Position numbers and translations under genes: made by a program
The notes under the pieces: model-generated
Databases searched by the model: none
The model's input: only the letters and a program-made list of their open reading frames with translations
What the model was told of the DNA's origin: nothing
Shown: piece after piece, positions 26,119-38,130 of the stretch
Layout: every line of letters begins with the position of its first letter
How positions within the stretch are numbered: position 1 is the first letter of the stretch
NCBI RefSeq assembly: GCF_910592395.1
Contig: NC_088311.1
Coordinates: 23,592,646 to 23,656,645, forward strand
Direction of reading: 5' to 3'
Origin: Lineus longissimus
Lineage: Eukaryota > Nemertea > Pilidiophora > Heteronemertea > Lineidae
DNA length: 64,000 nucleotides

Positions 26119-29100
26119 ATGGATTATGAGTGTACTCAGGCCATCCCGTTAAGTGATTATGAGGAGGAGACTGACGATGGGCGCACAGATGATAAAAGTC
26201 CAGTAAGTCTACAAAAAAGGAGTATAGATCACTGTATTGGAGTTGATGTTGGGCTTCGAGGCCCCTTTTTCCTGAGTATGCCAGAGCAAGTAAAAGATCC
26301 CACATAAGTGATAGGCGGACAGTAGGCCTAGTTTATAGTGGACTTCACCTCCTGCAAAAATAATGATGATGAGGATGGTGATTCTTCAATTTTGTATACT
26401 GTTGCTTTTGATGATACAGTGTTTTATTTTTTATGTGCAAATCGTTCTGTAGGTTGGTCAGCTCCTGGTGAATTGTCAAAAGGGCTTCCCAGAGACTATC
26501 TTCCCGCTTTATGAGGGTGACAATGTGATCGGCCGCCAACAAGACAAAGTCAACATCTACATCCCCCTGAAGGCCATCTCTAAACAACATGCCTGTATTG
26601 AGATCAGAGATAGAGAAGTCCACTTCATCTATGATATGGAGAGCCGCAACAAGTCAAGAAGAGGAAAGGTAGGTTTTAGGTACTGCAATTACAAACCCCC
26701 AAATTTCGTGTGTAGAACTCTGCTGTTGTCTTGCATTTTGCATCAAGTGTTGATTCGGCCTCAAATGTTATTTGAAATCTGCGTGAGAAATCTCCTGTTT
26801 ATATTTCAGATGTTCCTTACCCCCAAGGTGAGGTATGAATTGAAAGATGGAGACACACTCCTCTTTGGGGACGTAACTACTGTTTACAAAAAGGTAGTGG
26901 AGGTAAGTTGACTCTTGTTCAAGAAAAACAACTTTTGAAATCTGATTGGTAACTTTTGTTCTGGAAGTTAGTAGCTTACTGGTAGTACTACATCCCAATA
27001 TGACATGAACACATCCTGTGATCTGGTCTGCATTTGAACCCTTAGGCCTAAAAACACAACTTGGGATCTGGAAACTGTACCAATCCTAATTATTTTTCTG
27101 TCAAAGTCAAATGGAACAGATATGATTTTATCTTCAAAAATCCCCTTTTCTTTGGACAGCGCCTCACTTTTCGAAAACTGTTTTTTTTCAGACTAAACCA
27201 GATGATGCTGGGAGTGAGACAGGATCAGAGACGGGATCAGAATCGATGTTAATCAATGTTTCTGCCGTAGATTCACAGAATGATTCTGTGGGTCCTCCTC
27301 CAAATGATCAGGGCACTGATACGGTGCGTGTTGAGGAGTCGTTCATCGATGATGATGCTGCAAGTGATGCTAGTGTTGACCTACTTGCAGCCACAGCGGT
27401 AAGTCCATATTAAAATTTATGTCACTCCAGCTTGACACATGGGTCTTTGGGCTATACAAAATGCTACAAATTGCAACCGATCCAGCCAAAGAAATCAGAA
27501 ATTACCAACTTGACTTGTGGTTTTGCATGTCACATGTCACTAATGTCTTGAGCTTGTTTGTTCATTGACTTAGACTTGAACACATAACTTGACATGAGGG
27601 TGATTTGCTATTCCAGGCATATGGAGCTGGTGGCAGTCATGTGACTGTCGAAGAAACCCCCATTCCGTCACGGACCACAAAAAGAATAAATGGTAAGTAT
27701 ATTATAACATCTGTCAAGACACTAAATTGAATATCTTTAGAAGGAATGTGTTCATCAACATCCCTTGTCAGTCTTTGCCAAGATTTGCCTCATATTTTAT
27801 TGATGTATTATTTATTTATATTTTGTTCCTTTTTGACTTGGTGAGAGAAGTACTGTAACCAACAGCGAGCTGGTGAAGCAAGTTTTGAATTTCGGAGATC
27901 CTCATTCGTCAGTATCACTATCCGACAATAAATATTAAATTTCATTTTATTCTTTCAAATATCTTTCAGAGTGTGACATAACCATTCCAGAATCACCATT
28001 GGATGCTGATGCCACAAAACCAACCTTACGTGGTAAGAATGGTTCCCGGGTGGTGGGGGAGGAGTGGTGTGAAAGGGTCTTAAAATGTCAATATTCTGTC
28101 ATGAATGGCTATAAACAGAAATCTATCTTGAACTTTCCAATTTGGAAAATTTGTTAACTACGCAAAATATCCCTTTTACTAAGTAAGTAGTTGGTATCAT
28201 TGGATCATCAAGAAAATATTTTTTGGAAATTATTAAAAAAAAGTTATGTTCATCTCTGTCTTATGACAGTTTCTGCTTCAGGAGATGATTCCTACGTTTT
28301 CGACGCACCGACACAAGCTTACAGAGATCCTGATGGGGAGGATACCATCCCTGACCGAATATTCGACTGTCCAACCCAGGCATATGGCAACGACGAGGAT
28401 GATGATGCTACTGATGATGAAGCGGTTATTGACTTGGACGGACCGACCCAGGCGTACCCTGGTGGTGCTAGCCCTGTGTTTGGTGGGCCAACGCAGGCAT
28501 ATGGGGATCAGGTAAGAGATTGTCATATTCCTCACCCGTAAGGCATCCCCACTCACTCACTCCTGCTACTTGACTTTTCAACTGGACATTTCTATGTCAA
28601 CTGTGCCACCAGCCTGTGATAATGATTAAAACTTTGAAATATATTGAAGTGCTTCAAGTGATTCTGTCATAAAAGTAATGCTCTTTTTGAAGTGAAAACA
28701 AATAATTGATAAGTATTTGATATCAGACTTGACAAAGTTATTGAGTCAAATGTTTGAATTGTTTTTCTAGGATGGAGAAGGACCAACTCAAGCATATGCT
28801 CTGGAGAAGGAGACAATTGAGCCAACTCTTGCCTACAGTATGGACGGTGTTAAAGTGACCAAAGATAAGTCAAAACCAACAAAAACGACAAAGCAGGAAT
28901 CGGAAGGTTTTTCTTTGGAGAAAACAGAAGAAGGTGATTCTGACTTTGACCCGAGTATTTTGGAAGGTCCCACACAGGCCTACCCAGACCCAGATGCTGC
29001 CAGACCAACGCAACAGATGGAGGAAGATTCGCCTGCATATGGTTTCCTTGGCTCAACGTTCGTCAGCCCCCAGGGAGGGAAGGTCTCGGCAACAGTATCA

Positions 29101-32100
29101 TCTTCTGCTAGTACTGTTTCTCCAAGCACTCAGCCCACGCAGTTATTGAGGAAGGACTCTGAGGATCAAACGCAGATCCTCCCCGGGACGAGTGCGGCAG
29201 ATGTGCCAACTCAGATTCTCTCATCACCGAAACACACAAAGTGTGACATCCCAGACACTCTAATCATTTCATCTCCTAAGCATAACAAGGAAAAAATCCC
29301 AGACACCATGGTCATTTCTTCTCCAGAGTATACCTCCGAAAGCCTGTTACATGCAGGAAAGAAGGGCATATGGCCCCCATGTGCAGGCAGCATCAATGAG
29401 TCAATTGACAGTGAGGCGTCCACACAGATCTTGGATGCATCCCCTAGCCCACCGAAACGGAAAGCTAAGAAAGTGTCCATCTTCTCTGACCAGCCGACGC
29501 AAGTGTATGGTGAAGATTCTATTGAGGGCGAGAGTGGTGGTTGTGGGTTTGATGACGAAGCTACGCAGAAATATGACGATGTTGAAGCAACGCAGGCGTA
29601 TGGGGATGAGGGAGAGGCGGAGACTCGGGCGTATGGTGATGTTGAGGTTGCTGAGACCCAAGGGTATGGGGATGAGGCAGCAACGCAAGCGTATGGTGAC
29701 AATGCTGAGACCCAAGCCTATGGTGACCCAGGAGAAGAGGCTGAAACCCAAGCATATGGGACTGATGAATGCAGGGTGCCTCTTGAAGAAATGCAGACAC
29801 TGGCTTATGATGACGGGAATGAAGTCGAGACCCAGGGTTTTGGGGATAATGCAAATGAGATGGAGACCCAAGCATATGGTTGTAAAGCTGATGAGATGGA
29901 GACTCAAGCTTATGGTACTAAAGCTGATGAGATGGAAACCCAAGCTTATGATGATGATGTAGATGATGGAGAAACCCAAGCCTATGGATTAGAAGTAGTT
30001 CCAGACAGTGAAGAAATTGATACCGACAAGACAGAGACCAAGAGATACGAGGAATTCCCAGAAAGCATGGAGGCAAGTATTTTAAACAGAATTCTTTCAT
30101 GAAATCAAATGACTGATAATCCTGGTTAAATTCACAAGTTGTGGTCGTGCTTTGGATGTCTTTCATGAGGAGCCAAGTTGCCCAGTGGGGAACATAACTG
30201 GTGTGCCACACATTCGGGCCTAAGGAAAAGTCAGGTTGTATCTTTAGACTAACCAGCGTGATTTCTTACTTCAAAATGAAATCGGCCCAGTCAATGCGCC
30301 TACTAGGTGTGTGTTATCCTTATTTCATTGCAAGATTTTATGTTGCAGGATATATTTGAAGATGTCCGGAAAAGAAAAAGCCATGTGTTTCGGAAGCCTT
30401 TAGATTATTCCGAGGATGATGATGAAACACAGCCAATGACGGAGGTTAGTATTTGAAGGCGGGAAGTATAGCTAAGCTTTCAGTAAAGTATTTTCCTAAA
30501 TGTTTTGGACATTTTTGACGAGAAAGAAAGCATTGACAGATCTTACCCCCAAAAATTATTATTTTGATATTTGTGTTCACTTCTCTCTGCACATATAGAA
30601 GATGGACGTGAAAATAATGGACAATGATTTCACTGAAACTTCAAATTCATTTCTTCTGTTTCAGGAGCTTGATGATGAGCTGCCAGACCTTGATGCAGAT
30701 GCTGCCGTTGTCGAACAAGAGTTGGATGTTCCTCCTGATGTTGCCCTAGAAAATGAAGCAAGCAACATTGTTGACGAACATGACATTGAAGAAAAGAATG
30801 TCCGAGAGGTCAAGTCATTTGCAGAAAAGAGCAAAGAGGAAATTGTGGTGGAGGTTTCAGAGGGTTCATCTCGTGGAAAAGGTTGTGGAAAGAAAACAGA
30901 TAGACAAAAATCTCCTGAAAAGCCTAAAGCTGCCGAATGCAAGGACACTGATGTTGTCGTCAAAGATGCTGTTGTTGTTGGCAAGGGCACTGATGGAAAG
31001 GCGGCAGCAAGTGAGAAAGAGTCAGGGTCAAGGCGTGGTTGTAGGAGCAGACATGGTAGGAATGTATCAGAAGATGGGCCTGTGTTACTAGATGTAAGAG
31101 AGATCGGCCTGAGACAGAAACCTGTTCCTGAGGGTGAGACTGCCCCCTCCCGCTCGGAACAAGGGAAGGCGAAGGATGATATTATTGACGAGTCAAAGTC
31201 AAAGCGGGGGAAGTCTAAGAAGGTGGAGGAAGATGACGAGTCTGAGGCACCGCAAGGTACTGGAAGGTCAAGAAGAGGGAAAATGAAGGGAAAGCCAGAA
31301 GAATCTTCAACTGAGCTGATTAGTCCTGTTAGGAAAGCAATAGAAGAAGAACTTGTTGGAGAGACCGGGCCAAGAGCCTTCAAGTCAAAGAAGGTGGTTG
31401 ATACTGGGGATAGTTCGGAGCTGGTTGTTCCCAAAAGCACGTCCAGGAGAGGAGCGTCTCAAGTGAAGGAAGAAGGCCTTCCTGATGCCTCCACATCTGG
31501 CAGTGTTGCAGATGAGGCTGGGGATGGGGTAGCTATGCCAGTAGTTGAACGAAGTAGGGGCAGACAAAGAACTCGAAAGAAAAAAGATGATGATTCAAAC
31601 TCTGTGGTTTCAGAAAATATAGATTCGGAATCTTCTGGGAAAATTGGTAGTAATAGGAGAGGCAAGGAACCGAGTCCTGCTGTGACAGAGTCTAAGGTCA
31701 CAAGGGGTGCGATGACAAGGCGTTCTCTGCCTGCTGAAGTTGTGAAGCCTCTGGGGACACCAAAAAGAGGGAGGCGATCTGTTGCATTTACTGGTTTGGA
31801 AGATGAGAGCGAATTAGTCACATCTGAAGTCTCGGAGAAAGATATTCCAAGCACAAAAGCTGGGAGGAAAGGCAGAGGGAAAGCTGCTTCGAAGCTGTCG
31901 CCGGCAAAGGATGACCCAGAAGAAGATAGGGAATCGGTCGCATCCGAGGTGTCGGAGAAAGACGTTCCAAGCGCAAAAGCTGGGAGGAAAGGCAAAGGAA
32001 AAGCTGCTTCGAAGCTGTCAAGGGAGACAGAAGAACTGGCAGACGCTGTTTCAGGAGATGCTGAGGATACCGGGCAAGGGAAAGGGAAAAGGAGCAGACG

Positions 32101-35100
32101 CATGAGCAAGAAGATGACAGAGGCTGTTGATGCAGCGGCTGAGACAGACAAAGCTGAGACTGTTGGTAATGCAAAGGGAAGGAAAGGCAAGCAGACGAAG
32201 AATGAAGAAGCAGACGTCTGTGAATCAAAACAATCAAAAGGAGAGGAGCCTGCTGAAGAATCTGTGAAGTCAATACGAGGGAAAAGAAGTGCAGACATTA
32301 GTAAGAAGGAAGATTGTGATGCTTCAGCAACAAAGCGCACCAAACGTGGTGCTAAAAAACAAGAGGAAGAAGAAAAGGAAGCAGATGATGTTGAGGAGGA
32401 AAGTCATGCTGCTTCAGCTTCCAAACGATCAAAGCGAGGTGCTGACAAGAAGGAGGACGTTGTTGAAGGGGAAAATGTTGAGCCAGAACCTGAGACAATA
32501 AAGTCGAAGCGGGGAAGAAGGGCTGGTAAAAAGATAGAACATCCAAAAGAGGAAGTGAAGGAGGAGCCTGAAACTATCAGTAGGGGGAGCAGACGGCAAA
32601 GTGATGTAAAGGTGCCAGATGACAAGAGAGGTAAAGGAAAAGTCACTGCTGAAGAGGATGATATATCATGGAGTAGGTCGTCTAGCAGAGGAAAGAAGGA
32701 AGAGGATGTAAAGCCAGTGTTGCCAGCACCTCGTGGGAGGGGAAGACGGAGTCATCAGCCCGCAGGTTCGTTCTCTATCCTTGTTTATCAATAGCTGCTA
32801 CCTAGGTAGTTCATCATACTTGCTGTTGACACTTGTTTATCAAAACATCACTTGTAAATTCTGATGCCTGGTAATATACCAGGTAGGGTTTTAATTGTAC
32901 ATGTGCAGCTTCAAGGTGTTTCTAAATGTCACAAAATCTCTAGCATTTCTCTTTCTGTCAGTTTTTGTGTGCAACATTCAACTTTGAAACACCCTTTTTT
33001 AGGGTCAGTGTGTTGTGCTGCTGTTTTCAGAGGAGAACAAAAAGTTGTGATTGGTTGAAAATGTAAGGACATGTGACCCTCTACTATTTGTATTGTTGGT
33101 TTCAGCTGAAGATGATGAAACAGATTCAATGTCCACAACATCTGAAGTATCGGAAGTCACCACAGCATCCTCAGCTAGAGGGAGGCGTGGGAAGACAATG
33201 GCAGTGGAACAATCCCCGGCCACGACTCCAAAAGGTGCTAGAGGGAAGAGGACAGCTTCTAATGAAAGCAAGGTTAGGAAGTTCACTAGATCCAGCTGAT
33301 TCCATTGACTGATAGAATCAATTGGGGAGTGCCGCGTCTCCTGGCACAAGTGTTCTACTCACAATCCGAGAGTCATTGGGGTGCATCCTTTCTACTTACG
33401 AACTGCTGAAATTAAGGATGACATGGCATGGCATTTGGATTTCGAAAGAGACTTGTTTATCAGCACTCGTACTTTACACTGAAGAGGCATCGGCATACAT
33501 GATTGACAGAGAATTTTCACAAGCCTGTACATGTATTAGTAAAGTATTTCTTCGAGATGCTGTTAGCTTTCAAATCAGATGAGAAGCTGTCCCATAATCT
33601 TATACTTTGTCGAGGTCTTCTCTGAAGCAGACTGCAGAGGCTTACACTGAACTACATGCTTTTCTCTAGGAGCCTACAGCAACACCAACCAGAGGGAATA
33701 CACCGGCAGCAACGCCAACCAGAGGGAAGGGAGCCAGTGCAGCGGTAGAACGACTCACTAGTCCTAGGTTACAGAATTTGCCAGGAGAACAACATCATAA
33801 GATATTATTCACTGGAGTTGTTGATGACAAAGGACAGAAGGTAATGTTACTCATTATGTACCATACAACAACTCCTTCCAACTGTATTTGCTAAGCGTGA
33901 TGACTTGGATAGGGTGGGGTCTATGGCTTACCTTGATGTAGGCACAAGCTCTGTCCATAAGGGCAAAAACATATAAGTGAGCCTTACATGTCTTTGGTAT
34001 TAAGTATCGAAACAGGCCAGTTCCAGATAATGCGTCTGGCACCTTGAAGACAACTCCATAAAAAATAGTAATGAAGATTATCTTTTTCAGGTGGTGAAAG
34101 ATCTCCGAGGAGAACTGGTGACTGGAACTGATGATTGTACCCATCTCGTTACCGATCGAGTGCGTAGGACTGTCAAGTTCCTTTGCTGCCTTGGTCGGGG
34201 GGTGCCGATAATCAGCACAGATTGGCTGGACAGATGTGCAGCTGCAAAAAGATTTGTCGGTAAGTTTGATACATTGCTTTTTTAAAGTGTTCTTGTATCA
34301 TGGTATTGTTGAGTAAAACACATTAGGTGTCTTGTCTCTGTGCATGTTATCTCATCCCGCGTAGCATCGTGTGACCTCATTCCAGCTGTTGGCGTTCTTG
34401 TTACAAAGTTCGCGCAGGCCCTGAAGAGGAACAAACTCACTGCGCCATCTATAAGGATGTTTCAAAGTCTTTGTGTTTGCCTGTTTTCAGATCACACTCT
34501 ATTTATAGTCAAAGACGCCGAAAATGAGAAGAAGTTTGGGTTCAAACTGTTGACAAGTCTACAGAAGGCAGACGCACACAAGCTCTTCACGGATTACAAG
34601 ATACATGTCACCAAGAATGTCAAACCTGATCCGTCCAGTATGAAACGTAAGCATGAGTCAAGAAATCCAATCTGAGAAAAACACTATCCGTGAAATTGTT
34701 CATGTTTTGAGTAAGTTTACAAAGAGTAGAATATTAAAGTTAATAAATTGCTCTGAGGTATACTAATTGAATTTTACCCTTCTTTCAGAAATTATCGTGT
34801 CAGCAGAGGGAAAGGTAAGAACATTATGAATCGTACATCTTGAATAGTTTTAATAGCCCTGGACCTCTATACCCTTCTCACTCTCTGCATCTTTCTGGGA
34901 AATGAAGAGACTTCCATTCCTTCTTGAAAAGAAATCTCATTCACCACAAAGTCTAATGAATGATGTTCCATTTCAGTACCTGCCGACCATGCCCAAGAAG
35001 GGAGACGAACGGACTGTGATAGTATCTTGTGATGAAGATAAACGATTGTGCCAGGCTGCCTTGAATGCTGGGGTCCATGTGGTCAGCAATGAATTCGTCT

Positions 35101-35586
35101 TAACAGGCCTCTTGCAGCAGTCTATTGACATTGAAAAGTATCCTTTCAGAAGTTAACCTACCTTTATTGACTGTTGGTCTGCATCTCTTACAATAGCAGT
35201 TTATGTGTTCTTGTGAGCAAGTGGTATTGCAGTAGTGCGTATAAAGTTGTTCGTTTCAAATCAAATATCAAGTGAGCCAATTTAGATACAGGACATGCCG
35301 ATCTACTGGCGCTGTGAATAAAAAAAGGAGACTAGACTATTGATGTTCACTGCCTATAAGTCTGCATAGTTGCAGGGGAGTTCAGTACTGAATTTAGTGA
35401 AGTTTTGATGTGGTTTTTTCCACTTACTGCAACGGGCACTTATTGCAGAAGTACAAATGAGAATTTCATTCCTTAACCTCTCCTAGATTTAGCTTATTTA
35501 CCTCCGAACAAGTCAGTGGGAGTGTGGCGAGGAAGAGGCCGGCTCAAGGAACGCCTGGGGACAGTGCAAAAAAGCAACGCCGGTGA
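26119..35586 (+). CDS. MDC1: mediator of DNA damage checkpoint protein 1 (MDC1), complete coding region, 17 exons
   Basis: Scaffold that reads gamma-H2AX at DNA breaks. Exons: 26119-26202, 26453-26668, 26810-26902, 27192-27398, 27617-27692, 27970-28032, 28282-28511, 28771-30072, 30349-30444, 30665-32765, 33106-33272, 33670-33840, 34091-34259, 34491-34646, 34789-34814, 34977-35137, 35487-35586. Phases all join; 5418 nt, 1805 aa (human 2089). Order: N-terminal TQ (MDYECTQAI, like human METDTQAI-type start); FHA about 29-131 with R56 and SKQH 71-74; 18 TQx(Y/F) motifs between about 255 and 730; Lys/Arg-Gly-rich region about 790-1545; short PST-like ATPTRG pair about 1549-1565; tandem BRCT about 1588-1780 with T1593, R1627, R1628 and K1631 matching the human phospho-Ser pocket (LFTGV, RRTVKFLC.LGRG). 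The tail RKRP...KKQRR looks like a bipartite NLS. The intron at 30073 begins GC. The start of the exon at 30665 is less certain (an alternative acceptor lies at 30600). Confidence 0.93.
29490..29990 (+). repeat. MDC1: dense TQAYG motif array inside MDC1 exon 8
   Basis: Within about 500 bases, residues about 565-728 carry TQVY, TQKY, TQGY, TQGF and eight TQAY motifs, plus degenerate TRAY, TLAY and TKRY copies. Each is set in acidic spacers such as GDEGEAE and GDPGEEAE. Spacing is roughly 8-20 residues and irregular, so this is a coding motif repeat rather than a strict DNA satellite. Confidence 0.9.
31811..32020 (+). repeat. MDC1: 120-bp internal duplication in MDC1 exon 10
   Basis: Two adjacent copies starting at 31811 and 31931 encode the same segment (SEVSEKD(I/V)PS.KAGRKG.GKAASKLS). 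The copies differ by scattered, mostly conservative changes, showing that the basic region grew by tandem duplication. Confidence 0.85.
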
Positions 35587-36197
35587 TATTGATTAAGAAA
35601 ATGACATTTTTAATCTGTGACCTGTAATGCATTGAGACTTCAATCATTTGGGCCAAATTTGCCAGATGACTTGCATTAAGCTGCTTAGTTTTGAATTAAT
35701 CAACGTTGGCGCGTTCATATTTTGTGGTGTCTCCTCTGGGGTTGTGACTACATGTACATAAAAGAAGTTGTGACCAGCACAACAATTAGTTTCGGTGGGA
35801 CTGTCTCAATGGAGACAATTGCTGACTGCTACAAGATTGTGAACAGCCCAGCCCAGATGGTACCCTGTCCCAAAGTGTCCATTTACTTACTTGAAAGTGA
35901 CCTCTACTTTGGTTTCTTTGCTGCATGAAGAGCGGATTGCATGTAGAAGTCCACATTTGATGTCCTCTCATTGTGGGCGACCGTTGTGTTCAGAGCATCA
36001 CACTACCAGCATCACATGACCAATTGTGATAATTTAGGTAAAAACCCTCAATGATGTATAAGAGAACATGTACCTCTTTGAATGTTTGCTAGAGGTGTGA
36101 TCAATAGTTTCATCATAGTCCCAGTGCAATAGGTTTGGTACTTCATGAGTTCAGAATGTTAACACCAATAAGACTTTTTTCCATTGAGATTTTTAGA

Positions 36198-36203
36198 AAT
36201 AAA
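36198..36203 (+). promoter_or_regulatory. candidate MDC1 poly(A) signal
   Basis: AATAAA about 610 bases after the MDC1 stop codon, the best plus-strand signal before the tandem array begins. No transcript evidence is available. Confidence 0.45.
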
Positions 36204-36279
36204 CATTTTTGAAGAAAAAATCAAATACTCCGTTCATTGTCTCTCTCGTGGAGCAATGAGTCATACATGTTGGGCATTA

Positions 36280-37985
36280 TGACACCTTGATGGAGTAGCC
36301 AGAAAATCATCATTGCTGCTCAGACTTTCCTGTGTTGAAAGGCTGGACAGTGCCCGTCTTCCAGAGGAGAGTGAGATAGAGGCTCTTGTAGACGCAACAA
36401 GGTCCTGATGTAGTCCCAGGTACATGGCATGGAAGGCAGATGCCATGCATATGACTGGTGTAAGGGGGCGAAGTGAGTTGTCTTCAGTAAGTGCTATGAG
36501 ACCAAAGGATCCTGGGGTTGTCCCAGTTACATGACGGGCAGGATGTAAGAGTACTGCATGAGTTGTCTTCGGCCTGGTTGTGCCTGTCAAAGATAGTGCT
36601 GTCCCAGGAACATGAGAGGCAGGTTGTACCTGGTATAAGAGGGGTTCAACAAGGTCAGATAAGTTTTCTCTATAGCAAGAGCAGATTGAGATACAGCTCT
36701 ATCCGAGACTGAAGGGTCCTGATGTTCACCCAGGTACAGGACAGCCATATTGTACCAGGACAACATGAGGCGTTTCTATGCCAAGATTTGGGTTGTACTT
36801 GTCTTCAAGAGCGCAGTGAGATACATTGTATTGCTCTAGTAGGGATGAAAGGGTACTGATAGCGTTCGAGGCCTATGGCAGGCTGGTTGTACAAGGTGCA
36901 AAACAGATACATTGGCTGCATGAGGAGGTGTTTCTATGGCCAGGTCGGGCCTGTCATCAAGCACAGTCACATATTGCTCTAGCAGAGATGAAAGGGTCCT
37001 GATAGTGTTCGAGGTCCATGACAGACAGGTTGTTCCTGGTACGAGACAGTTACATGAAGGTTGCATGAGGGACAAGGTCGGGCCTGTCATCAAGATTACA
37101 GTGACATATTGCTCTAGTAGAGACAGAAAGGTCCTGATAGTGTCCGAGGTCCATGACAGGCAGGTTGTTCCTTGTACGAGACAGTTACATGAAGGTTGCA
37201 TGAGGGACAAGGTCGGGCCTGTCATCGAGATTACAGTCACATATTGCTCTAGTAGAGACAGAAAGGTCCTGATAGTGTCCGAGGTCCATGACAGGCAGGT
37301 TGTTCCTTGTACGAGACAGTTACATGAAGGTTGCATGAGGGACAAGGCCGGGCCTGTCATCAAGCACAGTCACATATTGCTCTAGTAGAGACAGAAAGGT
37401 CCTGATAGTGTCCGAGGTCCATGACAGGCAGGTTGTTCCTTGTACGAGACAGTTACATGAAGGTTGCATGAGGGACAAGGCCGGGCCTGTCATCAAGCAC
37501 AGTCACATATTGCTCTAGTAGAGACAGAAAGGTCCTGATAGTGTCCGAGGTCCATGACAGACAGGTTGTTCCAGGTACGAGACAGTTACATGAAGGTTGC
37601 ATGAGGGACAAGGTCGGGCCTGTCAGCTCAAAAACTGGTGCCAGTGGCGGCCCGTAGTGTTCTCAAAGTAAACTACACTGTGCTGACGATCTAAGGGGAT
37701 TCCCCATTGAGTTTCTGAATGTTGCCTGGACTAAAAGGCGAGTCCCAAACATAGGACGTCATATGGCGTCTTACTACGCAGTTAATAGGCTAGTAGAGAC
37801 GGAAAGGTCCTGATTGTGTCCGAGGTCCATGACAGGCAGGTTGTTCCTAGTACGAGACAGTTACATGAAGGTTTCATGAGGGACAAGGTCGGGCCTGTCA
37901 TCAAGCACAGCTCTTGCAGAGACGGAAGGGTCCTGATAGCGTCTGAGGTCCATGACAGACAGGTTGATCCAGGTACATGAAGAAA
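36280..37985. repeat. ~133-135 bp tandem array, interrupted
   Basis: Units carry cctgatagtgtccgaggtcc, ggcaggttgttcc, gagacagttacatgaaggtt and catattgctctagtagagac. Unit starts at 37132, 37267 and 37400 give periods of 135 and 133. Copies become more diverged towards 36280. About 164 bp of unrelated DNA (37626-37789) interrupts the array. Open frames here reflect the 135-bp (45-codon) period and are not genes. Confidence 0.93.
37626..37789. other. unique insertion within the 133-bp array
   Basis: Sequence from gctcaaaaactggtgccagt to the point where ctagtagagac resumes is unlike the repeat. It replaces about 23 bases of one unit. No terminal inverted repeat was seen; origin unknown. Confidence 0.6.
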
Positions 37986-38130
37986 ATGAATATAAATGGT
38001 CGATCTGTTATTTGCAAGACTAATACATGCAAATATAGCTAAAGGGCCCCACCCAGTGTCTTAAATCATTGGCGATACCAAAAAATCTATTCATGCAAGG
38101 GCCTAAAAACATGCTCCATTTCAGAGGAAT

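Noticed and set aside
29211-32343. Long minus-strand frames of 97-294 aa
   Set aside because: Antisense shadows of MDC1 exons 8 and 10; low-complexity composition mirrors the coding strand.
26453-35586. Alternative identity as another FHA or BRCT protein (for example NBS1 or PTIP)
   Set aside because: N-terminal TQ, FHA, TQ motifs and C-terminal tandem BRCT with RRTVKFLC.LGRG together are specific to MDC1.
36836-37385. 149-175 aa open frames on both strands
   Set aside because: Product of a ~135-bp (45-codon) tandem repeat; the frame breaks where unit length becomes 133.
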